The position numbers were made by a program, and so were the translations under genes. 64,000 bases of DNA from assembly GCA_019116445.1 (NCBI GenBank), contig DXBP01000019.1:53913-117912 (forward strand), given 5' to 3'. The notes under the pieces were generated by a model. The model was not told the origin of the DNA. It saw nothing but the letters and a program-made list of their open reading frames with translations, and did no database searches. This DNA comes from Candidatus Gemmiger excrementigallinarum. GTDB taxonomy: Bacteria; Bacillota; Clostridia; Oscillospirales; Ruminococcaceae. Below, in pieces: positions 1 through 7,650 of the stretch (positions within the stretch are counted from its first letter, which is position 1; each line of letters starts with the position of its first letter).

Positions 1-398
1 AATGCCTTGACCACCGAAGTCACAAAGGCATCCTGCCCCAGGACCCGGGTCTTGACCTTCTCTGCCACGCCGGAAAAATCCGCGCGGCCTGTGGGGGCCG
101 GCTGGGGCGTGGGGGCGGCCACGGTGCCGCCCAGCAACCCGTCCTGTTTCAGGGAGCGGGTCAGCTCACTGCTCATTTTGCGAACATGGTCGGCGGTTTC
201 GTGCCCGGCTTTCTGTACGGCATCCACTGCGGCAGAGGCCGCTGTCTGGCGCTTGCGGGCATCGTTCAAGGCATCCAGCTGGGCCTGCATCTGCTGTACG
301 GCATCGCTGGCCCGGGTGGAATCCTCGGGGGTGGCGGCGTAGTTCTTGCCACCCATCAGTCCGCGTACCCAGGCGTCATATTGCTCTTCAAGGCTCAT
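1..398 (-). CDS. AAA family ATPase, N-terminal fragment (cut by window edge)
   Basis: This gene is absent from the ORF track because it runs off the window; I read it directly from the minus strand. The 132 visible residues start MSLEEQYDAWVRGLMGG, continue through a Gln/Ala-rich, probably coiled-coil stretch (about residues 30-80) and a Pro/Ala linker, and reach a VLGQDAFVTSVVKA segment. In Clp/HSP100-type and related AAA proteins this kind of segment lies just before the Walker A motif, which is outside the window. The start overlaps the end of the upstream DUF2207 gene by 11 bases, so the two are probably translationally coupled and form the last visible step of an rSAM-DUF2207-AAA operon. 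The AAA assignment rests only on the pre-Walker segment; the role in this operon (remodelling or delivering the tailed protein) is inference. Confidence 0.6.
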   Translation of the reverse strand, partial: MSLEEQYDAWVRGLMGGKNYAATPEDSTRASDAVQQMQAQLDALNDARKRQTAASAAVDAVQKAGHETADHVRKMSSELTRSLKQDGLLGGTVAAPTPQPAPTGRADFSGVAEKVKTRVLGQDAFVTSVVKA

Positions 399-1551
399 CG
401 TCGTTCTCCCTTTCCGGGTGGGGCAGTTTTACGGTGTAAAAATCTTTCACACTGCATCCTGCGCGGCCGCCGCCTGCGCAGGCACAGGCACATGCGCAGC
501 TGGAAGCACAGGCGCAGGCACAGGTAAAGTGGTGATCGTTATTGCCGCCGCTTCGCCGTCCTACGCCACCGCCGCGGCTGGAACCACCGCCGGGCTGAAA
601 GTTCTTGGGCGGGTCGGTGCGATGATACCCCGGAGGGGGCGGTGCGGTACGGGCACGGCGGATGGTATGCACGCCGTTGGTGTACCAGAACCAGTCGCCC
701 GGGTCGATGCTGCCGCCGAAGCCGCCGCCCCAGGCAGGGGAACGGCCAAAGAGGTTTTTCCAGAGGATAAGCAGAAGCAGAACTGTGAAAAACAATACCA
801 GAAAAAGGTTGGCAAACAGGTCGCTGTAGTCTTTTTGCGGGGCGCCGTAATCCTCGGCGGTCATCTCGGCATCCGCGGCATAGCCTTCGGAATAGGTGAT
901 GGGAACCGTTACATGGACCTTGGCGGCCTGGCCGTGGGTCAGCGGACCGAAATCCCAGGTCAGGTAGTCGCCGTCCACACCGGTATTATCGGCCAAAAAA
1001 CCGTCGCCATTCTTCCAGCGGATCTGCATATCACCCACGCTCAGGTCATCGAACCAGCCGGGGGTAAAGGTGAAGTTGGCGGTGCCGTCGTCATTGCGGG
1101 TGAACAGATGGCTCTGATGCACCGAGAAGGCAAACTGCACGTTGCTCTCGCCGCCGTTTTCGGCGGCCACTTGGGGGGAGTAGTAGCGCCGGGCAAAAAC
1201 GACCTTGGCGTAGCTGCCGCCTTCGTCGGAATACTGCAGATCGGAGATGGTGTCGGTCAGGGGAGTCAGGTCCTCCACGTGGGAGTTTGCCAGACCGATC
1301 TTGACCCAGGAAAGATAATCGGTAACGCCGCCGTCGATGACCTGCCAGTCAATATCATAGGTGATATCGGCGGAACCGTCCTCCCGCAGATCCACGGTGA
1401 CAACATAACTGCGGATGTAGTCCATGTCGCCGTCCTCGGCATAGGGGGCCAGTTCGCTGTCTGCGGCAAAGACCGGCAGTGCCGTCAGCACACAGCAAAG
1501 CAAAGCCGCCAGCCACAAAGCACCGCGGCGCAGCAAAAGTGAATGTTTCAT
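388..1551 (-). CDS. DUF2207 membrane protein with Cys-Ala repeat tail
   Basis: The protein has 387 residues. I chose the ATG at 1551 (MKHSLLLRRG) rather than the longer track start because it begins a clear signal peptide ending near VFA-AD and makes an ATGA overlap with the upstream radical SAM gene. An extracytoplasmic DUF2207 domain (about residues 30-230) is followed by one transmembrane helix (FLVLFFTVLLLLILW) and a Gly/Ser/Arg linker. The C-terminal tail is TCACACASSCACACACAGGG followed by RAGC, giving eight cysteines in about 24 residues, and then a KDFY end. DUF2207 proteins (E. coli YciQ type) are membrane proteins without a firm biochemical role. The next gene upstream is a SPASM-like radical SAM protein, so the tail is an obvious candidate substrate for thioether or other radical chemistry, or a metal-binding segment. 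Both readings are inference. Downstream it overlaps the AAA ATPase. Confidence 0.8.
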   Translation of the reverse strand: MKHSLLLRRGALWLAALLCCVLTALPVFAADSELAPYAEDGDMDYIRSYVVTVDLREDGSADITYDIDWQVIDGGVTDYLSWVKIGLANSHVEDLTPLTDTISDLQYSDEGGSYAKVVFARRYYSPQVAAENGGESNVQFAFSVHQSHLFTRNDDGTANFTFTPGWFDDLSVGDMQIRWKNGDGFLADNTGVDGDYLTWDFGPLTHGQAAKVHVTVPITYSEGYAADAEMTAEDYGAPQKDYSDLFANLFLVLFFTVLLLLILWKNLFGRSPAWGGGFGGSIDPGDWFWYTNGVHTIRRARTAPPPPGYHRTDPPKNFQPGGGSSRGGGVGRRSGGNNDHHFTCACACASSCACACACAGGGRAGCSVKDFYTVKLPHPERENDDEP

Positions 1552-2936
1552 TGGCAGCCCTCCTGCAGGGGCGTAGTGCCCAGTTGGCAGCGGCGCTCCA
1601 TGGCGGCGCTGGTATTGCGGATAGAACTGCACGCCGGGCTGTGCCAGATGCGGTGCCAGGGCGTGCGCAGCAGATTGCCCAGCCCCGGACCGGAAAGCCA
1701 GCTCTGGCAGGGCAGCACGGTGCCGTCAGGCCCCACCGCCATGTTGGAAAGGCAGGCGCCGCAGCTGGGAATCTGGGTAAAGCCCAGTTCCCGCAAGGTT
1801 TCTTCCGCCAGCCAGCCGGGGCTGGTGAAGTTGATCTCCATGCCGTGAGCAGCTGCATACTCCATGGCGGGGCGCAGCACCGCCACCAGTTCGTCGGGGG
1901 TCAGCCGTTCAGCGCGGCTGGCTTCGGTTTCGGCATTGCCGGCAGGAATCAGACCGCTGCAGGTCAGATACCGGATGCCCAGTTCATCGGCCAGCTGCAC
2001 GGTGGAAAGATAGTCCCGGTTCAGGCTGCACAGCGGGGTGTTCAGGCTGACGTTCAGCCCGGCGGCCAGGGCGTTTTTGATGCCGCCCAGGGTATCGGTA
2101 TAGCCGTCCACGCCTACCAGGGCATTGTGCACGGCAGCATCGGCGGAATAGAAGGTGATCTGCACCGCGTCCAGGCTGGCATTTTTCAGATCTTTGCACA
2201 TGGCGCTGGTCAGCATACGGCCGTTGGTATTCAGCCGGGTCACAAACCATTGGGCAGCCTGCACCAGTTTGATCAGGTCATTGCGCAGCGTGGGTTCGCC
2301 GCCGGTAAAGGTCAGCTGGGGAATGCCTGCGCTGCGGCATTTTTCAATGACGGCCAGCCACTGGTCGGTATCCAGTTCCGGGGCAATGCCCAGCGGCTGA
2401 TTGGCCGCATAGCAGTGCAGACATTTCTGGTTGCAGTGCCAGGCACCGTCCTTCATCATGGAACTGATCATCAGGTCCATGCGGTGAGGGGCGTTCATCC
2501 GGGGAGCATACTCGCCCAGATGCAGGGGCTGTACATGCAGCGGCGGAGTTTCACCCCGGGCTACTGCAAACAGACAATCCAGCATCAGCTGCAGGTCGGA
2601 CTCGATCTGCAGCTCCGGTGTGCGTCGGTATACCTTGTGGGTGGCGGCCACAGCCTGTGCAGTCACGGCGGACCAGTCGGCCTGCGTCAGTTCCTTGCCG
2701 CTCTGGGGATGCAGCGCCTCGATCAGATTGGTCAGCAGGATGGCCCAGCTCACGTTGAGGGGCAGAATGTCCTGGCCGTTGAGAATGGCCACAAAAGGCG
2801 TTTCGCGGTCAGGTTTGTGGCAGGGGATCAGGTGGATGCGCACCACACCGGGGCCGTCGGGGTCCAGGGTCACATGCCGCACACGGGAAAGATGCCCGTG
2901 CAGAAAGGCGTGTTCCGCATAGGTCAGATATTTCAT
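1548..2936 (-). CDS. Radical SAM protein with SPASM-like C-terminal domain
   Basis: The protein has 462 residues. The radical SAM cluster motif CxxxCxxC is visible as CNQKCLHC (C168, C172, C175), followed by the GGEP motif (FTGGEPTLR) that contacts SAM. The C-terminal 80 residues contain CGAC, the GX4C element GTVLPC and three further cysteines. This resembles a SPASM/twitch auxiliary-cluster domain, but the usual CX2CX5CX3C block is not intact. The N-terminal 150 residues have no domain I recognise. SPASM radical SAM enzymes commonly modify peptides encoded next to them (sactipeptides, ranthipeptides, quinohaemoprotein maturation). Its stop codon overlaps the start of the Cys-tailed DUF2207 gene (ATGA), which points to that protein as partner. 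It is the first gene of the operon, with a GGAGGA ribosome binding site and its own promoter. Confidence 0.85.
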   Translation of the reverse strand: MKYLTYAEHAFLHGHLSRVRHVTLDPDGPGVVRIHLIPCHKPDRETPFVAILNGQDILPLNVSWAILLTNLIEALHPQSGKELTQADWSAVTAQAVAATHKVYRRTPELQIESDLQLMLDCLFAVARGETPPLHVQPLHLGEYAPRMNAPHRMDLMISSMMKDGAWHCNQKCLHCYAANQPLGIAPELDTDQWLAVIEKCRSAGIPQLTFTGGEPTLRNDLIKLVQAAQWFVTRLNTNGRMLTSAMCKDLKNASLDAVQITFYSADAAVHNALVGVDGYTDTLGGIKNALAAGLNVSLNTPLCSLNRDYLSTVQLADELGIRYLTCSGLIPAGNAETEASRAERLTPDELVAVLRPAMEYAAAHGMEINFTSPGWLAEETLRELGFTQIPSCGACLSNMAVGPDGTVLPCQSWLSGPGLGNLLRTPWHRIWHSPACSSIRNTSAAMERRCQLGTTPLQEGCQ

Positions 2937-2981
2937 CGGGGATGATTCCTCCGCTTGTTACAGAATGGTTAAATTGTAAAA

Positions 2982-3010
2982 AGTATATCATAAATGGCGC
3001 ACAAATACAA
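2982..3010 (-). promoter_or_regulatory. Promoter of the radical SAM operon
   Basis: On the minus strand TTGTAT, a 17-base spacer and TATACT lie about 45 bases upstream of the radical SAM start. A GGAGGA Shine-Dalgarno sequence (2947-2952) precedes the ATG. Confidence 0.55.
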
Positions 3011-3044
3011 CTGCCGCAGCGGCTGCGCAGCGCTTTGTGCGGGC

Positions 3045-3079
3045 ATAAAAAGTGCCCGCCGGAATGTACCCGGCGGGCA
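3045..3079 (-). terminator. Intrinsic terminator of yitT
   Basis: A perfect 10-bp stem (TGCCCGCCGG/CCGGCGGGCA, 6-base loop) is followed on the minus strand by a run of five T. It sits just after the YitT stop and before the radical SAM promoter. Confidence 0.85.
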
Positions 3080-3094
3080 GCTGAAAAAGGCTGA

Positions 3095-3979
3095 TCAGAT
3101 CGAGCGGAACCCCTTGCCGACGATCTCGCTGCTGTTGACGATGGTGATGAAAGCGTGGGGATCGCTGCGGCGCACGAAGCGGCGCAGATGCTGGGCCTGG
3201 CTGCGGGTGAGCACGGTCATCAGCACCCACTTTTCCTCGTGGGAATAGGCACCCTCGGCCCGTTCCTCCGTGGCGGAGCGGTTGAGCTCCTTGACGATGA
3301 AATCCCGCACCGGGCCGGGGTTGGAGGTCACCACGGTGCAGACCTTGCGCAGGTTGATACTTTCAATGGCGCCGTCCACCACGGTGGTTTTCAGGATCAT
3401 GCCCAGAATACAGTACAGCCCGGTGGCCGGCCCGTACAGATAGGCACCCACCAGCACGATGGCCAGGTCGCTGATGAGCAGCGCACGGCCGATCTCAAGG
3501 CTTGTGTATTTGTGCAGGATCATGGCCACAATGTCGGTGCCGCCGGTGGAGGCGCCGATGTTAAAGACGATGGCGCTGCCCACAGCGGGCAGGATAACGG
3601 CGTAGCAAAGCTCCAGAAAAACGTCGTTCGTCAGGGGCTTTGTCAGCGGCCAGATACTCTCGCAAAGGCTGACGAAAAAGGACAGCGCAAAAGAGGAGTA
3701 GATGGTCCAGCCCATGGACCGTACCCCCAGGAACGCGAAGCCCAGCAACACCAGGGCCGCGTTGACGACCCACATAAAGAAGCCAACGTTCCACTTCGGA
3801 AACAGGGTGGACAGAATGATGGACAGGCCCGATGTGCCGCCGAAAGCGAAATGGTTGGGGGTTTTGAACAGTGCAATGCCCAGAGCGGTGGCAATCAGTC
3901 CCGCATTGAGCAGCAGAAAAAATTTCGCATCCTCTACCAGGTTTTCCCGGGTAAGGTGTTTTTGCAAAAGATTCAGCAT
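3095..3979 (-). CDS. YitT family membrane protein
   Basis: The 294-residue protein has five or six hydrophobic helices in the first 200 residues (DUF161/YitT region, with GGTSGLSII and IGASTGGTDIVAMI signatures). A cytoplasmic DUF2179 domain follows in the last 80 residues (EEKWVLMTVLTRSQAQ...ITIVNSSEIVGKGF). The family is widespread in Firmicutes; its transport substrate is not established. The gene lies 38 bases after prfC on the same strand with no terminator between them, so the two are probably co-transcribed. It is followed by a strong intrinsic terminator. Confidence 0.85.
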   Translation of the reverse strand: MLNLLQKHLTRENLVEDAKFFLLLNAGLIATALGIALFKTPNHFAFGGTSGLSIILSTLFPKWNVGFFMWVVNAALVLLGFAFLGVRSMGWTIYSSFALSFFVSLCESIWPLTKPLTNDVFLELCYAVILPAVGSAIVFNIGASTGGTDIVAMILHKYTSLEIGRALLISDLAIVLVGAYLYGPATGLYCILGMILKTTVVDGAIESINLRKVCTVVTSNPGPVRDFIVKELNRSATEERAEGAYSHEEKWVLMTVLTRSQAQHLRRFVRRSDPHAFITIVNSSEIVGKGFRSI

Positions 3980-4017
3980 AAACAGTGTATCTTCCTCACA
4001 AAACCGGCCGCAAGCCG

Positions 4018-5631
4018 TTAAAAGGTCAGGTTGCCGAACTCCGAAAGCTGCAGGCCCTCGTTATGCTGCTCGGCCCAGTTGATGCTCCAGGAACTGCCGA
4101 ACAGCAGCAGATGGTTGCCCTTCAGGTCCTCGATGGGGCGGGTGTCGCTGGTCAGGTCCAGATGCTTGGGGTCCAGTTCGTCGGGGTCGTTCAGAATCCA
4201 GCGCAGATGTTCGTAGGGCAGCTGCTGCATACGAATGTCCACGTTGTACTCGTTTTTCAGGCGGTATTCCAGCACTTCCAGCTGCAGTACGCCCACGACG
4301 CCCACAATGACTTCCTCCATGCCGGAACCCAGATCCCGGAAGATCTGGATGGCGCCCTCCTGGGCGATCTGTTCCATGCCCTTGACGAACTGCTTGCGCT
4401 TCATGGTATCCACCTGGGTCACCCGGGCAAAATGCTCGGGGGCAAAGGTGGGGATGCCCGCAAACTGCACATGAGGTTTGCCGGTGCACAGGGTATCACC
4501 GATGGAGAAGATGCCCGGGTCAAACAGGCCGATGATATCGCCCGCGTAGGCTTCGCTGACGATGGCACGGTCGTCGGCCATCAGGCTGGTGCCGGTGGCC
4601 AGTTTGATGTTTTTGCCCTCCTGCACATGGAAGGCTTCCATGCCGCGCTCAAACTTGCCCGAGCAGATGCGCAGGAAAGCAATGCGGTCGCGGTGGTTCT
4701 TGTTCATGTTGGCCTGGATCTTGAAGATGAAGCCGGAGAAATTCTCGCTGCAGGGGTCCACCACATCGCCGGAAACCGAATCCTTGCGGGGCAGCGGGGT
4801 GGGGGTCAGGCGCAGGAACTCTTTCAGGAAGGGCTCCACGCCGAAGTTGGTCAGCGCCGAACCGAAGAACACCGGCGACAGAGTACCGTGGTGCACAGCA
4901 TCCAGGTCAAACTCCTCGGCGGCGCCGTCCAGCAGTTCAATGTCCTCGGCCAGTTTCTGGTGGTTCTCAGCACCGATGAGCTCGTCCAGCTTGGCATCGC
5001 CCAGTTCGGCCTCGATCTCGTCCACCATCTTCACGCCGTTGGCGCGGCCGTCGCCCTCGAAAGCCAGCACCCGGCGGGCATTGCGGTCAAACACGCCCTT
5101 GAAGCCCTTGCCGCAGCCGATGGGCCAGTTCATGGGGTAGGTCTTGATGCCCAGGATCTCCTCGATGTTTTCCATCAGCTCAAAGGGATCGCGGGCTTCG
5201 CGGTCCATTTTGTTGATGAAGGTGAAGATGGGGATATGGCGCAGGGTGCAGACCTTGAACAGCTTGATGGTCTGGGCCTCCACGCCCTTGGCGGCGTCGA
5301 TGACCATGACGGCGGAATCCGCCGCCATCAGGGTGCGGTAGGTATCCTCGCTGAAGTCCTGGTGACCGGGGGTGTCCAGAATGTTGATGCATTTGCCCTG
5401 GTAGTTGAACTGCAGCACCGAAGAAGTAACGGAAATACCACGCTGCTTCTCAATGTCCATCCAGTCGGACACGGCGTGTTTGGCGCTCTGCTTGCCTTTG
5501 ACCGAACCGGCCGTCTGGATGGCGCCCCCGTACAAAAGCAGCTTTTCGGTCAGGGTGGTTTTACCGGCGTCGGGATGCGAGATGATCGCAAAAGTACGCC
5601 GGCTCTCGATTTGTTCGCGCAATGATGGCAT
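4018..5631 (-). CDS. prfC: Peptide chain release factor 3
   Basis: The protein has 537 residues, full length for RF3. It is a translational GTPase that recycles RF1/RF2 from the ribosome after termination. The G1 motif SHPDAGKTTLTEKL, switch region RGISVTSSVLQF, G3 DTPGHQDFSEDTYRTL and G4 NKMDREARDPFEL are all present; the DTPGHxDFSEDTYRTL and EARDP segments separate RF3 from EF-G. The C-terminal domain (GVVGVLQLEVLEYRL) is intact. The ATG at 5631 follows an AAGGAG ribosome binding site. A leader of about 90 bases separates it from a promoter whose -35 box is shared with the divergent oxidoreductase gene. Confidence 0.95.
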   Translation of the reverse strand: MPSLREQIESRRTFAIISHPDAGKTTLTEKLLLYGGAIQTAGSVKGKQSAKHAVSDWMDIEKQRGISVTSSVLQFNYQGKCINILDTPGHQDFSEDTYRTLMAADSAVMVIDAAKGVEAQTIKLFKVCTLRHIPIFTFINKMDREARDPFELMENIEEILGIKTYPMNWPIGCGKGFKGVFDRNARRVLAFEGDGRANGVKMVDEIEAELGDAKLDELIGAENHQKLAEDIELLDGAAEEFDLDAVHHGTLSPVFFGSALTNFGVEPFLKEFLRLTPTPLPRKDSVSGDVVDPCSENFSGFIFKIQANMNKNHRDRIAFLRICSGKFERGMEAFHVQEGKNIKLATGTSLMADDRAIVSEAYAGDIIGLFDPGIFSIGDTLCTGKPHVQFAGIPTFAPEHFARVTQVDTMKRKQFVKGMEQIAQEGAIQIFRDLGSGMEEVIVGVVGVLQLEVLEYRLKNEYNVDIRMQQLPYEHLRWILNDPDELDPKHLDLTSDTRPIEDLKGNHLLLFGSSWSINWAEQHNEGLQLSEFGNLTF

Positions 5632-5728
5632 GAAAACTGACTCCTTATTTCTTTACATACATGTGACGGATGTTCCATTTCTTGGATGTCACATCGGGGC
5701 ACACTCCTCTATCATACTAACGTACCCT

Positions 5729-5757
5729 ATCATACATGGTTTTTGGCGGAATTGCAA
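5729..5757 (-). promoter_or_regulatory. prfC promoter, -35 shared with divergent gene
   Basis: On the minus strand TTGCAA (5752-5757), a 17-base spacer and TATGAT (5729-5734) are seen. TTGCAA is its own reverse complement, and the same six bases are the -35 of the plus-strand promoter. The prfC leader also holds a 7-bp inverted repeat (ATGTGAC at 5661-5667, GTCACAT at 5688-5694) with no T-run. Confidence 0.55.
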
Positions 5758-5780
5758 CGGGAAATTTCGCGTGGTATAAT
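5752..5780 (+). promoter_or_regulatory. Promoter of the Gfo/Idh/MocA gene
   Basis: TTGCAA (5752-5757), a 17-base spacer and TATAAT (5775-5780) preceded by TGG (extended -10). The gene follows with an AAGGAGGG ribosome binding site at 5803-5810. Confidence 0.75.
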
Positions 5781-5816
5781 CAAACCGACATCCGTATTCC
5801 ACAAGGAGGGACGTAT

Positions 5817-6797
5817 ATGCAACCGTTGCAACTGGCTGTTCTGTCCACCAGCCGTATTGTGGACGAATTTTTGCAGCATCTGTCCGAAATGCCGGAAATC
5901 TCGGTGCAGGCGCTGTGCTGCCGACCTCAAAGCGGCGACAAGGCCCGCGCCTGGGCCGTACAGTACGGCATCCCGGCGGTGTATACCGACGAGGATGCCT
6001 GCTACCGGGCCGGCGGGTTTGATGCGGTCTATATCGGCACCGCCAACCACCTGCACTACAGCGCCGCCAGGCGGGCGCTGGCGGCAGGGTACCACGTCAT
6101 CCTCGAAAAGCCCTTTACCGGCACCGCCGCCGAAGCCCGGGAACTCTATGCCCTGGCGGATGAAAAAGGCGTCATGCTGCTGGAAGCTATCACGGTGTAC
6201 TATCTGCCGCAGTTTGCCTTTTTGCAGCAGGAACTGGCCAAAATCGGCCCGGTACGCGGCGCCATGGCCAGCTTCTGCGCCCGCAGCCGCCGGTATGACG
6301 ATTTTGTCAAAGGCATCTGGAATACCACCTTTGACCCGGCCTGCCAGGGCGGAGCCCTCAACGATATGAATGTGTATAACCTGCATCTGCTGGCTGGCCT
6401 GCTGGGCACCCCCCAGCGGGCCGAGTACCGCGCCACCCGGGCGGACAACGGCATCGACACAGCGGGAATGGCCCTGCTGGATTACGGCGATTTCACCGCC
6501 GCGGGGCTGGCAGCCAAGGACAGCGAAGGCGTCAACGGCCTGGTGCTGCAGGGCACCGGCGGGCATCTTGTGGTGGAGGGCGGTACCAACGCGCTGCCCA
6601 CGGTGTACAGTGTGCAGGGCAATACCCGCGGCGGCGGGGCCCGAACCGACGGCCCGGTGGCCGACCGGTTCCGCATGGCCTACGAGTTTGCAGCCTTTGC
6701 CCGCATGATTCAGCAGCATGATACCGAAGCCGAAAAAGAAGCCCGTGCCCGCACACTGGCCGTGATGGAACTGCTGGAAGCACTGCATGGCTGCTGA
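5817..6797 (+). CDS. Gfo/Idh/MocA family oxidoreductase
   Basis: The protein has 326 residues. I use the ATG at 5817 (MQPLQLAVL) because AAGGAGGG lies 6 bases upstream; the longer track start would lie inside the promoter. An N-terminal Rossmann-type NAD(P) domain (about 1-120) leads to the family EKP motif (VILEKPFTG), and a C-terminal alpha/beta substrate domain follows. The nucleotide-binding loop reads LSTSRIV in place of the usual GxGxxA/G, so cofactor binding may be atypical. The family oxidises or reduces sugars, inositols and similar compounds; the substrate here cannot be told. It stands alone in its orientation, divergent from prfC, and is followed by a separate M23 peptidase gene. 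Confidence 0.8.
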   Translation: MQPLQLAVLSTSRIVDEFLQHLSEMPEISVQALCCRPQSGDKARAWAVQYGIPAVYTDEDACYRAGGFDAVYIGTANHLHYSAARRALAAGYHVILEKPFTGTAAEARELYALADEKGVMLLEAITVYYLPQFAFLQQELAKIGPVRGAMASFCARSRRYDDFVKGIWNTTFDPACQGGALNDMNVYNLHLLAGLLGTPQRAEYRATRADNGIDTAGMALLDYGDFTAAGLAAKDSEGVNGLVLQGTGGHLVVEGGTNALPTVYSVQGNTRGGGARTDGPVADRFRMAYEFAAFARMIQQHDTEAEKEARARTLAVMELLEALHGC

Positions 6798-6822
6798 TTT
6801 CGCTGCACGGTATGTATAAATC

Positions 6823-6879
6823 TTCCCCGTCCGTCCCACACTAGAGGCATACACAAAATTTGCCGTAAAGGACGGGGAA
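6823..6879 (+). promoter_or_regulatory. Inverted repeat overlapping the SD of the M23 gene
   Basis: TTCCCCGTCC (6823-6832) is perfectly complementary to GGACGGGGAA (6870-6879). The second arm contains the Shine-Dalgarno region directly before the ATG at 6882. Pairing in the mRNA would hide the ribosome binding site behind a loop of 37 bases. A weak TATAAA (6815-6820) could place the transcript start close to the first arm. No function is known. Confidence 0.35.
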
Positions 6880-6881
6880 AG

Positions 6882-7610
6882 ATGAACCATATCAAATCGT
6901 TTTTTAAGGAGAAAGGCCTCTACCTGTTCTGTCTGGCGCTGGTGTTTGCCGCTACGGCGGCGGGCATTCTGGCGCTGCGCAGCGTCGTGAACAATATGTC
7001 GGAGCTCACGCAGCTCCGCAAAGATGCGTTGCAGGAGGACAGCACATGGACGCAGCCCGATACCACCGTAAACAATCCGGCCAGCGATGTGCCCAAACCC
7101 ACTACGGAACCCTCGGCCGTGCCCTCTGCTTCGCCCTCCTTGTCTGGGGCGCAGTCGGAGTCTGCTGCTGCATCCGCCGGACCTGCCGCCACTGCCGCGC
7201 CGTCCGCGCAGCCTGCGGCCTCCTCGGCCTTCTGGCAGGCGGAACCCATCGTTGAGTTCAGCGGCGAGGAACTGGTCTACAGCGAAACACTGGGCGACTG
7301 GCGCACCCACAACGGTGCCGATTATGCGGCCAAGGCAGGGGCGGAAGTAAGCCCGGTCTGCGGCGGCACGGTGACGGCTGTTACCGAGGATGGTCTGTGG
7401 GGCACTGTGGTGGAGATCACCGACCAGAACGAGGTGCTTTGGCGCTACTGCGGCCTGACCGAGGCGGTTGTCAGCCCCGGGGAGGGTGTGACCACGGCCA
7501 CCACCCTGGGCAAGGTGGGCAGCATCCCGGCCGAGAGCAAGACGGCTTCCCACATCCACCTGGAGTGTCTGAAAAAGGATGCCTACCAGGACCCCGAAAG
7601 TATGAAATAA
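6882..7610 (+). CDS. M23 family peptidase, SpoIIQ-like
   Basis: The 242-residue protein has a short basic N-terminus, one transmembrane helix (about residues 12-34) and a Ser/Ala/Pro/Thr-rich linker (about 60-120). The C-terminal LytM/M23 domain has both zinc-ligand motifs: HNGADY (HxxxD) and SHIHLE (HxH). M23 enzymes cleave peptide cross-links in peptidoglycan. The single-anchor layout with a C-terminal LytM domain resembles clostridial SpoIIQ, which acts at the forespore membrane, but no other sporulation gene is nearby, so that identity is only a possibility. An inverted repeat masks its ribosome binding site and a bidirectional terminator follows. Confidence 0.75.
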   Translation: MNHIKSFFKEKGLYLFCLALVFAATAAGILALRSVVNNMSELTQLRKDALQEDSTWTQPDTTVNNPASDVPKPTTEPSAVPSASPSLSGAQSESAAASAGPAATAAPSAQPAASSAFWQAEPIVEFSGEELVYSETLGDWRTHNGADYAAKAGAEVSPVCGGTVTAVTEDGLWGTVVEITDQNEVLWRYCGLTEAVVSPGEGVTTATTLGKVGSIPAESKTASHIHLECLKKDAYQDPESMK

Positions 7611-7650
7611 AAAAACTCCCTCCGCTCCATCGGGCGGGGGGAGTTGTATT
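7610..7650. terminator. Bidirectional terminator
   Basis: The stem ACTCCCTCCGC/GCGGGGGGAGT (one G-U pair) carries an A-run on the left and a T-rich stretch on the right. It serves both the M23 gene and the convergent metal ATPase gene. Confidence 0.8.

Noticed and set aside
470-525. Cys-Ala coding stretch as a DNA microsatellite
   Set aside because: The codons alternate (TGT/TGC, GCC/GCA/GCT), so the repeat is kept at protein level rather than by simple DNA slippage.
1479-2945. Long plus-strand ORF opposite the radical SAM gene
   Set aside because: It mirrors the radical SAM gene, is rich in Gly/Gln/His/Ala, and has no ribosome binding site or recognisable domain. High GC at third codon positions opens antisense frames throughout this window.
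3985-5625. 546-residue plus-strand ORF opposite prfC
   Set aside because: prfC is certain from its GTPase motifs; this frame is its antisense shadow.
5661-5694. Inverted repeat in the prfC leader as a terminator or operator
   Set aside because: It has only 7 bp with a 20-base loop and no T-run; no partner regulator is evident.
6811-6856. Sporulation sigma promoter upstream of the M23 gene (GTATA, CATACA elements)
   Set aside because: Elements resembling SigF/SigG -35 and SigE -10 occur, but their partners are not at correct spacing.
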